A DNA stretch of 64,000 nt from Streptomyces sp. NRRL F-5727. GTDB lineage: Bacteria > Actinomycetota > Actinomycetes > Streptomycetales > Streptomycetaceae. Of the stretch, positions 8,212 to 17,614 are shown in pieces. The stretch lies in assembly GCF_000719555.1 (NCBI RefSeq), contig NZ_JOGX01000001.1, forward strand, positions 124,001 to 188,000. The letters are read 5' to 3'. How positions within the stretch are numbered: the first letter of the stretch is position 1; the number at the start of each line of letters is the position of its first letter. Below the pieces are notes generated by a model. It made no database searches and was not told the origin of the DNA. It saw nothing but the letters and a program-made list of their open reading frames with translations. A program made the translations under genes and the position numbers.

Positions 8212-8533
8212 CGCGGTCACCTTCCTTCCACGTGCCGGTGAAACACCTCACGGCCGGGTCACCTCGCGCCGCGGCACACCGCCGGACCGGGCGGTCACGC
8301 TGATGCGGGCCGGCACGCACGGGGCGCGCAGCCGCCGGGAATCGGTCGGGCCACTACCCGGGCCGGGCGGCGGTACTCCTCGCACGCTCCGCCTTCTGCG
8401 CGAGATGACGCCTCTCGGTGAAACCGTGAGAACAGAACGGAATCCGTGAGAGCGACTCAGCGTCGGCGTGCCGGGTAGGCGCTGCTCGACACTTCCGGCC
8501 GAAGGCCGGACCCGGATCGAGGAGATGGCCGCG
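8212..8533. other. Divergent intergenic region
   Basis: Gap of 322 bases between the divergent dehydrogenase and a small acidic protein. It holds a short hairpin CCGGCC-GAA-GGCCGG at 8495-8509 about 25 bases before the small gene. I see no clear sigma-70 promoter and no copy of the regulon palindrome. Confidence 0.6.
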
Positions 8534-8716
8534 ATGGACACGCGGACCGACACGGAATCCGCCGACGAGATCTTCTGGCACGACAGCACGCTGTCCACTC
8601 ACCGGCCCGCCGTCAGCACCCCGGACGCGGGGGCACCGGACGAGCAGGTCGACGTCGATCAGGAACAGGGCGTCGCGCCGCGCGAAGAACGGAACATCAT
8701 CCGGGGCGAGGACTGA
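8534..8716 (+). CDS. Small acidic protein, unknown
   Basis: 60 residues, beginning MDTRTDTESADEIFWHDST and ending REERNIIRGED; acidic, Asp/Glu-rich, no membrane helix and no cysteine. The start is the ATG with GAGGAG (8519-8524) nine bases upstream; another ATG at 8525 abuts that RBS and is less likely. The composition suggests a disordered stress-related peptide. Not recognised; its position between a dehydrogenase and a stress-protein island is the only functional hint. Confidence 0.5.
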   Translation: MDTRTDTESADEIFWHDSTLSTHRPAVSTPDAGAPDEQVDVDQEQGVAPREERNIIRGED

Positions 8717-8810
8717 CGCCCGCCGTCCTTCCCCCGATCTCCGGCCCCGGTGCCGTGCGTGCGTCCTCTCCACGCCGCATGGGCGGCCGGCTCGCGGGCA
8801 TCGCACGGAC

Positions 8811-9035
8811 ATGGAACCGGACAGAAGAAGCGTCGTCACCGTCCACCGGCCGTCCCGGACCGGCGGACGCCGGGTCACCCTGCGCGGCGGCATCCTGGGC
8901 CTGGCCTACGACGACTGGGACCTCGTCGAGCTGTTGCGCGGTGCCGGCTTCGAGGACCCGGAGGGTCTCGTCGGTGCCGACTCGCACCTGATCGAGTGGC
9001 GCGGCGGACATCCGCACCAGTACGTCGCCGCCTGA
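8811..9035 (+). CDS. Small conserved-looking protein, unknown
   Basis: 74 residues: MEPDRRSVVTVHRPSRTGG, then VTLRGGILGLAYDDWDLVEL and a tail HLIEWRGGHPHQYVAA. The balanced composition and hydrophobic pattern (LGLAYDDWDLVELLRGAGF) look like a folded protein rather than a shadow frame, and the bases follow the GC-rich third position of real genes. It sits directly before the convergent universal stress gene. Function unknown. Confidence 0.6.
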   Translation: MEPDRRSVVTVHRPSRTGGRRVTLRGGILGLAYDDWDLVELLRGAGFEDPEGLVGADSHLIEWRGGHPHQYVAA

Positions 9036-9088
9036 ACGCGATGGCGGACGGGTGGTGGCGGCGCACCGCGTTCCGCGGCCGTTCCCGT

Positions 9089-9958
9089 TCAGTCGTGCGG
9101 CACGACCGCGACCGGCGCCAGGCAGTGGTGCAGGGCCGCGTGGGTGACGGCCCCGATGTGGGCGCCGATCCCTGACCGGCGGACCCTGCGGCCGACGACG
9201 ACGAGCCGGGCGTCGCGCGACAGCTCCGTCAGTGCCTGGGCCGGCCGGCCTTGGTCGCAGTCGCGCACCACCGCGACGTCCGGGAACTTCTCGGCCCAGG
9301 GGGCCACCGCCTCGTCGAGCGCCCGTCGTGTGTCCGCGGCGACCTCCGTCAGGAGCAGCGGCCGTGCGCCGACCATGTCGGGTCCGTAGAGCGCGGGGAC
9401 GGCCCAGCGGTGCACCACGCGCAGCCCGCAGCCGTACCGGTCCGCGGCGGCGAAACCGAAGGCGAGCGGCTCGTCGCCGGCGGAGGCGACGTCCAGGCCG
9501 ACGACCACCCCTTCTGTGCGCTCCTCACCGGGCTCCAGCAGGTCGTGTGGGCGCACGAGAACGACAGGTCGCCGCGTGCGGGCGAGCACCGCCAGGGAGA
9601 CCGACCCCGCGAGGAACCCGGCCAGGCCGCCCAGGCCACGGGAGCCGAGCACCAGTGGGTCCGCTTCCTCGGCGGCGGCGCACAGCTCCTGGACCGGGTC
9701 GCCTGCCACCCACGCCGTCTCGACGCGCAGTCCCGGGTGGCGGCGCCGCAGCCGCCTTTCGACGGTGGCGAGGGTGCGCTCGCCCCATCCGCGAGCCGTC
9801 TCCGGGTCGACCACGCGCGTACGGGGGTTCTCGTCGACGTCCCACGCGAGGAGCAGCCGCAGCGGCACGGCCCGGCGCAACGCCTCCAGGGCGGCCCACT
9901 GTGCGGCGGCGAGGCTCTCGGGGGATCCGTCGAGACCGGCGGTGACGGTGCGGGGCAT
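9089..9958 (-). CDS. Universal stress protein, two tandem USP domains
   Basis: 289 residues with two UspA folds. Domain 1 (about 1-140): MPRTVTAGLDGSPESLAAAQ, then LVLGSRGLGGLAGFLAGSVS followed by RRPVVLVRPH, the ATP-binding G2xG9xS/T signature. Domain 2 (about 155-289): GVVVGLDVASAGDEPLAFGF, VVVGRRVRRSGIGAHIGAVT and APVAVVPHD, with a weaker nucleotide signature. Start chosen at MPRTVTAG because upstream codons in the same frame show no homology. A regulon palindrome lies about 150 bp upstream (10108-10123). Tandem USPs of this type are major members of the DosR dormancy regulon. Confidence 0.93.
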   Translation of the reverse strand: MPRTVTAGLDGSPESLAAAQWAALEALRRAVPLRLLLAWDVDENPRTRVVDPETARGWGERTLATVERRLRRRHPGLRVETAWVAGDPVQELCAAAEEADPLVLGSRGLGGLAGFLAGSVSLAVLARTRRPVVLVRPHDLLEPGEERTEGVVVGLDVASAGDEPLAFGFAAADRYGCGLRVVHRWAVPALYGPDMVGARPLLLTEVAADTRRALDEAVAPWAEKFPDVAVVRDCDQGRPAQALTELSRDARLVVVGRRVRRSGIGAHIGAVTHAALHHCLAPVAVVPHD

Positions 9959-10364
9959 GGTGACTCCGGGGGTCGGGCGGCCGGGCGGGCCGGTCGCGGC
10001 ATGGGCAGGCCGGGCCTTCAGCAGCCCGACGACCGCCGTCCGGCGCTCCCCGGCGCCGCTGGGCGGGCCTGCTCCTCCACATTGATCGGCCGGGACGCTG
10101 CGCGCAGGGGGCCGAAGGTCCCCGCACCGGGCCCAGGGGGCCCGGCCCTCGGGAGCGGCAACGGCGCGGCGGTGTGCTGCCCACGTCACGCCGTGTTCCG
10201 GTTCCCTGTCGAGGTTCCGTGTTCCGGTTCACGGCGGGTGCCCGTCCGACTGCACCTCGGTCAAGGCGCGAGGGGCCGGCGACCTGTCGCAGGGCCCTCG
10301 CCTTCTCCGTACGCCGGATATCGACGCCCGCGGGCCCTGTCCGGCTCTGGCGGCGGCGCCGGAC
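9959..10364. other. Intergenic region upstream of the universal stress gene
   Basis: About 400 bases with no convincing gene. It contains the operator palindrome at 10108-10123 and GC-rich, possibly relic sequence; both flanking genes are leftward, so the right half is the 3-prime region of the response regulator gene. Confidence 0.55.
10108..10123. promoter_or_regulatory. Regulon palindrome (OsdR/DevR-like box), stress gene 9089-9958
   Basis: GGGGCCGAAGGTCCCC, a 16-bp inverted repeat of the GGGNCCGnnCGGNCCC type with one mismatch, about 150 bp upstream of the universal stress gene start. Confidence 0.6.
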
Positions 10365-11075
10365 TCAGGCGCGGCCGTCCCGCCCTGCCGCCCCGCCCTG
10401 GGCAGCCAGCGCCTGGGTGGCGATGACGGCGGCCTGCACCCGGCGCTCGACGCCCAGCTTGGCGAGCAGCCGGGAAATGTTGTTCTTGACCGTCTTCTCC
10501 GCCAGGAACAACCGCTCGCCGATCTGCCGGTTGGTCAGTCCCTCACCCACCAGGGCCAGGATCTCGCGCTCCCGCTCGGTCAGTCCGGGCAGACCCTGCG
10601 GCTGCTCCTCCCGCGGAGATCCGCCGCGAAGCCGGGCCATGACCCGGGCCGTGGCCCCGGAGTCCAGCATGGACTGGCCGGAGGCGACCGTACGCACGGC
10701 GTGGACCAGGTCGGTGCCGGTGATCTGCTTGAGGACGTAGCCGGACGCACCGGCCATGATCGCGTCGAGCAGTGCCTCCTCGTCGTCGAACGACGTCAGC
10801 ATCAGACAGGCCAGGTCGGGCATGCGCGAGCGCAGCTCGCGGCACACGCTCACGCCGTCCCCGTCGGGCAGGCGCACGTCGAGGACGGCGACCTGCGGTC
10901 GCAGTGCCGTCACCCGCACCAGCGCCTGCTCGGCCGTGCCGGCCTCCCCGACCACGGTCAGGTCGGGCTCGGCGTCCAGCAGATCGTGCACGCCGCGGCG
11001 CACCACTTCGTGGTCGTCGAGAAGGAAGACCCTGATCGGCTCCCGCTCGGTGAGCCCACCCCTGATGTCCGTCAT
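10365..11075 (-). CDS. NarL/LuxR-type response regulator, DevR/OsdR-like
   Basis: 236 residues from the ATG giving [20 protein letters not shown], with GGAG seven bases upstream (two earlier starts add up to 17 residues). The receiver domain (about 14-130) has acidic pocket Asp20-Asp21, phospho-acceptor Asp66 ([13 protein letters not shown]), Thr94 (LMLTSFDDE) and Lys116 (GYVLKQ). The LuxR helix-turn-helix (about 170-230) reads [20 protein letters not shown] then [20 protein letters not shown]. This is the architecture of DosR/DevR of mycobacteria and OsdR of S. coelicolor. It is the only intact response regulator in the window and so the likely partner of both GAF kinases and reader of the recurrent palindrome. 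Two boxes lie upstream, implying autoregulation. Confidence 0.93.
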   Translation of the reverse strand: MTDIRGGLTEREPIRVFLLDDHEVVRRGVHDLLDAEPDLTVVGEAGTAEQALVRVTALRPQVAVLDVRLPDGDGVSVCRELRSRMPDLACLMLTSFDDEEALLDAIMAGASGYVLKQITGTDLVHAVRTVASGQSMLDSGATARVMARLRGGSPREEQPQGLPGLTEREREILALVGEGLTNRQIGERLFLAEKTVKNNISRLLAKLGVERRVQAAVIATQALAAQGGAAGRDGRA

Positions 11076-11152
11076 CACACACTCCGTGTTCGCCGAGTTC
11101 TCCGCCCCCATGGGCTCCCCACGCATCCTGCCGCGCCTGCGGGACCATCGAC

Positions 11153-11168
11153 AGGGCCGGACGGCCCT
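11153..11168. promoter_or_regulatory. Regulon palindrome upstream of the response regulator
   Basis: AGGGCCGGACGGCCCT, a perfect 7+7 inverted repeat around GA, 78 bp upstream of the regulator ATG and also in the divergent region shared with the FMN-binding protein gene. Confidence 0.72.
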
Positions 11169-11216
11169 CAGTTGCGAGCCCCCGGCGGCAGCGGCCGGCG
11201 ACCGGCACCGCTGGAA

Positions 11217-11232
11217 GGGGCCGTTCGGCCCT
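11217..11232. promoter_or_regulatory. Regulon palindrome upstream of the PPOX gene
   Basis: GGGGCCGTTCGGCCCT, the best match to the consensus in the window, about 83 bp upstream of the rightward FMN-binding protein gene and 64 bp from the other palindrome in the same gap. Confidence 0.75.
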
Positions 11233-11314
11233 ACTGGGGCAGGCGTGTGAGGGGAGACGCTGGCCGAAGGCGGCGAAGGCGTCCGGGGCCGAGCCGGAAC
11301 AGAAGGCGAGCACG

Positions 11315-11779
11315 ATGAAGGACGAAGCCACGCGCACCACGGTGGACGACCGCCGTGAGTCGGTGGCGCCCCGGCGAACGGGACAGCTCGACCGCGCCGA
11401 GGCCCTGCGGCTGCTCGGCAGCATCTCGCTCGGACGCATCGTCTTCACGCACCAGGCCCTGCCGGCCATCCGCCCGGTCAACCACTTCATGGACGGCGAG
11501 GACATCATCGTCCGCTTGCACGACGGCGCCACGCTCGCCTCCATCGTGACGCCCACCCAGGCCGCAGGTGTGGTGGTGGCCTACGAGGCCGACGTCATCG
11601 ACCCCGAGACGCACCTCGGCTGGAGCGTGGTGGTCACCGGATACGCGCGCCGGGTCACCGACGAGAGCGAACTCGCGCGGTTCGCCGCTCGTCTGCGCCC
11701 CTGGGCGCAACACCCCGCCACGAACGCCGCTTTGCGCATCCGGCCGGACCTGGTGACGGGCCTGCGGCTCACCGTGTAG
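11315..11779 (+). CDS. Pyridoxamine 5-phosphate oxidase-like FMN/F420-binding protein
   Basis: 154 residues, a single split-barrel domain. Signature stretches are [52 protein letters not shown] and [20 protein letters not shown]. The family covers flavin- or F420-dependent reductases and nitroimidazole-type activators; homologues belong to DosR-type regulons. It sits divergently beside the response regulator with two operator palindromes between, and convergent with the GAF kinase. Its substrate is unknown; a redox role in hypoxia is inferred. Confidence 0.9.
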   Translation: MKDEATRTTVDDRRESVAPRRTGQLDRAEALRLLGSISLGRIVFTHQALPAIRPVNHFMDGEDIIVRLHDGATLASIVTPTQAAGVVVAYEADVIDPETHLGWSVVVTGYARRVTDESELARFAARLRPWAQHPATNAALRIRPDLVTGLRLTV

Positions 11780-11799
11780 GCGTGCCGGGGCTCCGGAGG

Positions 11800-13521
11800 T
11801 CACCCGGCGTGGTCGGACCCGAGCGGCGCGCGCCACACCAGTCTGCTGCCGCCCTGCTCCGGACGCTCTATCGTCAGGGTTCCCCCCACACCGCGAGCCC
11901 GCTCCTCCAGGTTGTTCAGGCCGCTGCGCCTGCCGCCTTCGGGGATTCCCCGGCCGTTGTCCGTGACGGTGAGGACGACCTCGTGCGCGGTGGCCTGCAG
12001 GGCGACCTCGACCCGGGTGGCCTGTGCGTGGCGGGCGGCGTTGCTGAGCATCTCGGTCAGGGCCGCCGTGACGTGGTCGGCCACCTGGGGCCGTACGTCG
12101 GTGTCCAGCAGGCCCTCCATGCTCAGACGGGGCGGGAAGCCGAGGGTCGTCGCCGTCTCGCCGACCGCACGGGCCACGCGGGCCCGCAGGCTCGGTCCCG
12201 CGTCCTCGTCACGGGCGCGCAGACCGAAGATCGTGGAGCGGATGATCTTGATGGTTTCGTCGAGGTCGCCGACGGCGCGCGAGACGCGTTCGGCGGCGCC
12301 CTCGTGCTGGACGAGCCGGGCGGCGCTCTGCAAGGTCATTCCGGTGGCGAAGAGCCTCTGGATGGCGAGGTCGTGCAGGTCGCGGGCGATGCGGTCGCGG
12401 TCCTCCAGAAGGGCGAGCTGCTCGGCGTCGCTGCGCCGCGCGGCCAGCTCCAGCGCGAGCGCGGCCTGCCCGGCGAAGGCGAGCAGCGGCTCCAGTTCCC
12501 CGTCGGTGAAGACCGGTTCGGTCCGGTGGCGGGCGAGCAGCAGGACGCCTCGGGTGTCCTCTGCGGTGGTTCCCAGGGGGACGGCGACCGCGGGGCCCAG
12601 ACCGTCGAAGCGGCGGGGCCCGGCGGTGCAGCGGTCGTCCTGCGGGAGGCAGGTGGTGGTCACGGGCGCGCCGCTCCGGAAGGCGGCGCCGGAGAGGGTG
12701 CCCGCGACCGGGACCACCAGGCCGCGTCGGGTCTCGCCGTCGCCACCGATGGCCAGCTCGACGACGAGGTCGTCCGTCCCGGCGACGGGCACGGAGACGT
12801 CGGCGAGTGCCGCCCCGGTGATCTCCTGGGCGCGGCGGGCGATCAGTTCCAGGACCTCGAGCCGGGGGCTGCCGGAGAGCAGGTTGTTGGTGATCTCCGC
12901 GTTGGCCCGAAGCCAGCGCTGCTGGCGCTGCGACGCCTCGTACAGCCGCGCGTTGTCGATGGCGACACCGGCGGCGACGGACAGGGTGGAGATCACCGAC
13001 TCGTCCTCGGAGTCGAAGTCCAGACCGCCGTGCTTGTCGGTCAGGTAGAGATTGCCGAAGACTTCGTCGCGGACGCGGATGGGCACGCCCAGGAAGGTGC
13101 GCATCGGCGGGTGGTGGGCGGGGAAGCCGTAGGACGCCTCGTGGGCGCCGAGGTCCGTCAGCCGGAGCGGCTCGGGGTTCTTGATCAGCTCGCCGAGGAT
13201 GCCGTGCCCCGCCGGCAGGGGACCGATCTTCGTGCTCTCGTCCTCCGTGACCCCGACGGTGAGGAACCGCGACAGGGTCCGGCCGTCCGGGCCGATCACT
13301 CCCAGGGCGCCGTACCGGGCGTCGACCAGGAGCGCCGCGGCCTCGACGATGCGCCGCAGCACCTGGGAGAGGTCCAGCTCCCGGCCCACCGACACGACGG
13401 CCTCGAGCAGGCTGTGCACACGGTCCCGCGTCCCACGAGCCGCGTCGATGCGCGCCTGCAGCTCCTCCAGCAGCTCGTCGAGCCGCATCTGTGGCATCCG
13501 CGACAACGGCTCCTCGCCCAC
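11800..13521 (-). CDS. GAF-GAF sensor histidine kinase, DosS/DosT-like (kinase 1)
   Basis: 573 residues. GAF-A (about 50-195) contains [20 protein letters not shown] and [12 protein letters not shown], the hallmark of the mycobacterial heme sensors; His137, the second His of HHPP, aligns with the DosS heme ligand His149 as I recall that sequence. GAF-B spans about 220-365. The HisKA_3 dimerisation domain has phospho-acceptor His383 ([20 protein letters not shown]). The HATPase domain (about 475-570) has NAARHA, DNGRGIP and GLNNLEERARGVGG. It should sense O2, NO or CO and phosphorylate the DevR-like regulator. The start is GTG with AGGAGG four bases upstream. It lies convergent with the PPOX gene. 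Confidence 0.93.
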   Translation of the reverse strand: MGEEPLSRMPQMRLDELLEELQARIDAARGTRDRVHSLLEAVVSVGRELDLSQVLRRIVEAAALLVDARYGALGVIGPDGRTLSRFLTVGVTEDESTKIGPLPAGHGILGELIKNPEPLRLTDLGAHEASYGFPAHHPPMRTFLGVPIRVRDEVFGNLYLTDKHGGLDFDSEDESVISTLSVAAGVAIDNARLYEASQRQQRWLRANAEITNNLLSGSPRLEVLELIARRAQEITGAALADVSVPVAGTDDLVVELAIGGDGETRRGLVVPVAGTLSGAAFRSGAPVTTTCLPQDDRCTAGPRRFDGLGPAVAVPLGTTAEDTRGVLLLARHRTEPVFTDGELEPLLAFAGQAALALELAARRSDAEQLALLEDRDRIARDLHDLAIQRLFATGMTLQSAARLVQHEGAAERVSRAVGDLDETIKIIRSTIFGLRARDEDAGPSLRARVARAVGETATTLGFPPRLSMEGLLDTDVRPQVADHVTAALTEMLSNAARHAQATRVEVALQATAHEVVLTVTDNGRGIPEGGRRSGLNNLEERARGVGGTLTIERPEQGGSRLVWRAPLGSDHAG

Positions 13522-13604
13522 CCTGCCTCCTGAAGTCGATCACCTGCTCCTGGGCGGCAGCCTATCGGCCGTGCGGGTGGCCGGGCCGTCGGCAGCGGCC
13601 CCGG

Positions 13605-13654
13605 CCTGGGCGGCGGTGGAAACCGTCGGCCCCAGGACCGTCCGCCGCCCCAGG
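13605..13654. other. Imperfect inverted repeat in the kinase 1 / dehydrogenase gap
   Basis: CCTGGGCGGCGG (13605-13616) pairs with CCGCCGCCCCAGG (13642-13654), one base bulged, 25-base loop. The rest of the 311-base gap (13522-13832) holds the palindrome at 13735-13750 and no gene. Confidence 0.45.
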
Positions 13655-13734
13655 TTCCGCACGGTCAGCTGGCCGGTCTGGTCCAGCGGGCCGAAGGCGG
13701 AGTCCTCCCGCGTGCCGAGTGGCCCGGCGGATCC

Positions 13735-13750
13735 CGGGCCGAACGGCCCA
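13735..13750. promoter_or_regulatory. Regulon palindrome upstream of the dehydrogenase
   Basis: CGGGCCGAACGGCCCA, a perfect 6+6 inverted repeat core GGGCCG-AA-CGGCCC, 83 bp upstream of the alcohol dehydrogenase ATG and in the divergent gap with kinase 1. Confidence 0.72.
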
Positions 13751-13832
13751 CGGCGCGGGTCCTGATCGGTTCTGTCCCCTTCACCTCGCCTCGCAGCACT
13801 GTGGAAGCAGCGACGATCAGGAGGAGCGAGTC

Positions 13833-14843
13833 ATGAAGGCAGCAGTGGTGAAGGCCCTGGGAGAACCTCTGGTGCTCGAGGAGCGCCCCGATCCCGAGCC
13901 CGGCCCCGGCCAGGTCCGCATCCGCGTCGAGGCGTCCGGGCTGTGCCACACGGACATCCACGCCGCACGCGGTGACTGGCCGGTGAAGCCCACGCCGCCG
14001 TTCGTCCCCGGGCACGAGGGCGTCGGCATCGTGGAGGCCCTCGGGGACGGCGTCACGGACCTGTCGCTCGGACAGCGCGTGGCCGTACCGTGGCTGGGCT
14101 GGGCCTGCGGACGCTGTGAGCACTGCCTCACCGGCTGGGAGACGCTGTGCGAGGAGCAGGTCAACACCGGTTACGGCACCGACGGCGCGTACGCCGAGAA
14201 GATGCTCGCCCACGCCGCCTTCGCGCAGCCCGTCCCCGACGGCGTCGACCCGCGCGAAGCGGCCCCGCTGACCTGTGCGGGGGTCACCACCTACAAGGCC
14301 CTGAAGGTCGCCGGCGTCGGACCGGCCGACCTCGTGGCGATCTCCGGCGTCGGCGGTCTGGGGCATCTGGCCGTGCAGTACGCGAAGATCGCCGGTGCGA
14401 CGGTCGCCGCCATCGACGTCTCCGACGAGAAGCTCCGACTCGCCGCCGAGCTCGGCGCCGACATCCTCGTCGACGCCCGCAAGGAGGACCCGGCGGCGGT
14501 GCTCCAGCGGCACGGCGGAGCCCACGCGGCCCTGGCGCTGGCGGTGAACGAGGATGCCTTCGCGACGGCCCTGGCCGGCCTGCGCCGCGGCGGCAAGCTG
14601 GTCATGGTCGCCCTGCCCGCTGACGGCATCGTCCGGGTACCGGTCTTCTCCACCGTCCTCGGCGGGACATCCGTCATCGGGTCGATCGTCGGTACCCGCC
14701 AGGACCTGGCCGAGGTCTTCCAGCTGCACGCCGCCGGTCGTACCCGCGTGGTCTACGAGACCCGCCCGCTCTCGTCCGTCAACGAGTGCGTCGACGAGGT
14801 CCTTCACGGGCGCGTCAAGGCCCGCGTCGTCTTCGAGATGTGA
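13833..14843 (+). CDS. Zinc-dependent alcohol dehydrogenase, AdhP-like
   Basis: 336 residues, normal length for AdhP/AdhA enzymes. Catalytic zinc ligands are Cys37 (EASGLCHTDIH) and His-Glu in PGHEGVG; the structural zinc cysteines are in ACGRCEHCLTGWETLC; the NAD-binding motif is SGVGGLGHLAVQYAK. It interconverts ethanol and acetaldehyde or similar alcohols with NAD(H), useful for redox balance without oxygen. The ATG at 13833 has AGGAGGAGC ten bases upstream; the longer open frame upstream overlaps kinase 1 and is discarded. It is followed at 94 bp by a CBS-BON gene on the same strand, probably one operon under the 13735 palindrome. Confidence 0.93.
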   Translation: MKAAVVKALGEPLVLEERPDPEPGPGQVRIRVEASGLCHTDIHAARGDWPVKPTPPFVPGHEGVGIVEALGDGVTDLSLGQRVAVPWLGWACGRCEHCLTGWETLCEEQVNTGYGTDGAYAEKMLAHAAFAQPVPDGVDPREAAPLTCAGVTTYKALKVAGVGPADLVAISGVGGLGHLAVQYAKIAGATVAAIDVSDEKLRLAAELGADILVDARKEDPAAVLQRHGGAHAALALAVNEDAFATALAGLRRGGKLVMVALPADGIVRVPVFSTVLGGTSVIGSIVGTRQDLAEVFQLHAAGRTRVVYETRPLSSVNECVDEVLHGRVKARVVFEM

Positions 14844-14937
14844 AGCGCGGACTCCGTCGCGGCGCCGCGGCGGACGGAACCGGTGATGCCGTGCGCCGCA
14901 CCCAAGGGACCCCCAGGTGAAGGGAGCTGAGAGCACC

Positions 14938-15639
14938 GTGGTGCAGTACCGGACCGTGGGTGAGGTGATGACCGGCGAAGTGGTCCAGGCGTACCCCGGC
15001 ACTTCCTTCGAGGAGCTGGCCCGCCTGCTCACGACGCACCACGTCGGCGGTCTGCCGGTGGTGGACGACGACGACAAGGTCGTGGGAGTGGTCTCCCTGG
15101 GCGATCTGACCCGACGGCAGGGGGCACGCGGCCGGACCGGGTCCGGCCGGGACCGCGTGCTGCGGACCCTGGGGCGGATCGTCCGCGCCCGCCCCGCCGC
15201 GGGACCGGCCGCGACGGCCGGCGGCCTGATGTCCACTCCCGCGGTCACCGTCCATCCCGAGCAGCGCGTGGCCGACGCGGCGCGCATCATGGAACGCCGC
15301 CACATCGACCGGCTGCCGGTGGTGGACGAGGAGGACCGCCTCATCGGCATCACCACACGCCGTGACCTCCTGCGCGTCTTCCTGCGCACCGACGAGGAGA
15401 TCCGCGAGGCCGTCGTCGACGCCGTGCGTCCCTACGGTCCGGGCCACGACGCCGCCACGCTCCGCATCGGTGTCCGGGACGGGATCGTCACCATCGAGGG
15501 TGCCGCCGGACCGGAGGACGACGTCACCGTGCTGCTTCGGGCCGCCTGGCGGGTGGACGGCGTCGTCGGCGTGGTCAACCGGCTGACGGGCGACGGGCGT
15601 GACGGCTCGCCCGCGCTCCCCACGTCACCGCCCGCTTGA
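14938..15639 (+). CDS. CBS-pair and BON domain protein
   Basis: 233 residues from the GTG at 14938. CBS1: TVGEVMTGEVVQAYPGTSFE then HHVGGLPVVDDDDKVVGVVS. CBS2: LMSTPAVTVHPEQRVADAAR then HIDRLPVVDEEDRLIGITTR. A C-terminal BON-like segment (about 165-222) reads RIGVRDGIVTIEGAAGPEDD and VDGVVGVVNRL. CBS pairs bind adenosine nucleotides; BON segments may bind membranes. A start at 14917 is also possible, but alignment with the two other CBS-BON proteins of the window (xxxRTVxEVMT) favours 14938/14941. It has close paralogues at 21825 and 40365. Confidence 0.85.
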   Translation: MVQYRTVGEVMTGEVVQAYPGTSFEELARLLTTHHVGGLPVVDDDDKVVGVVSLGDLTRRQGARGRTGSGRDRVLRTLGRIVRARPAAGPAATAGGLMSTPAVTVHPEQRVADAARIMERRHIDRLPVVDEEDRLIGITTRRDLLRVFLRTDEEIREAVVDAVRPYGPGHDAATLRIGVRDGIVTIEGAAGPEDDVTVLLRAAWRVDGVVGVVNRLTGDGRDGSPALPTSPPA

Positions 15640-15719
15640 CGACGTCCCGAAGCCGGACAGGTCGGCCCGCTGATCTCCGCCGCCGCCCCGCAACCGGCCG
15701 CACTCCCTCAACGGCGAGG

Positions 15720-15761
15720 GAACTGGGCGTGGAACGCCGTGTCCAGGCAGCTGTCATCGCC
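15720..15761 (+). pseudogene. Remnant of a LuxR-type response regulator C-terminus
   Basis: The rightward frame encodes [15 protein letters not shown]. Thirteen residues, [13 protein letters not shown], are identical to the C-terminal end of the intact response regulator (10365-11075), while synonymous codons differ (for example GTGGAACGCCGT versus GTCGAGCGCCGG). No helix-turn-helix or receiver precedes it. It is the tail of a lost DevR-like gene lying convergent to the second GAF kinase, presumably its former partner. Confidence 0.7.
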
Positions 15762-15802
15762 GCACGGACTCACGCGCACGACGCCTGGGCGAAGCAGCTC
15801 TG

Positions 15803-17596
<1,794 letters not shown>

Positions 17597-17614
17597 TCAC
17601 GGTAGTCCCGATGC

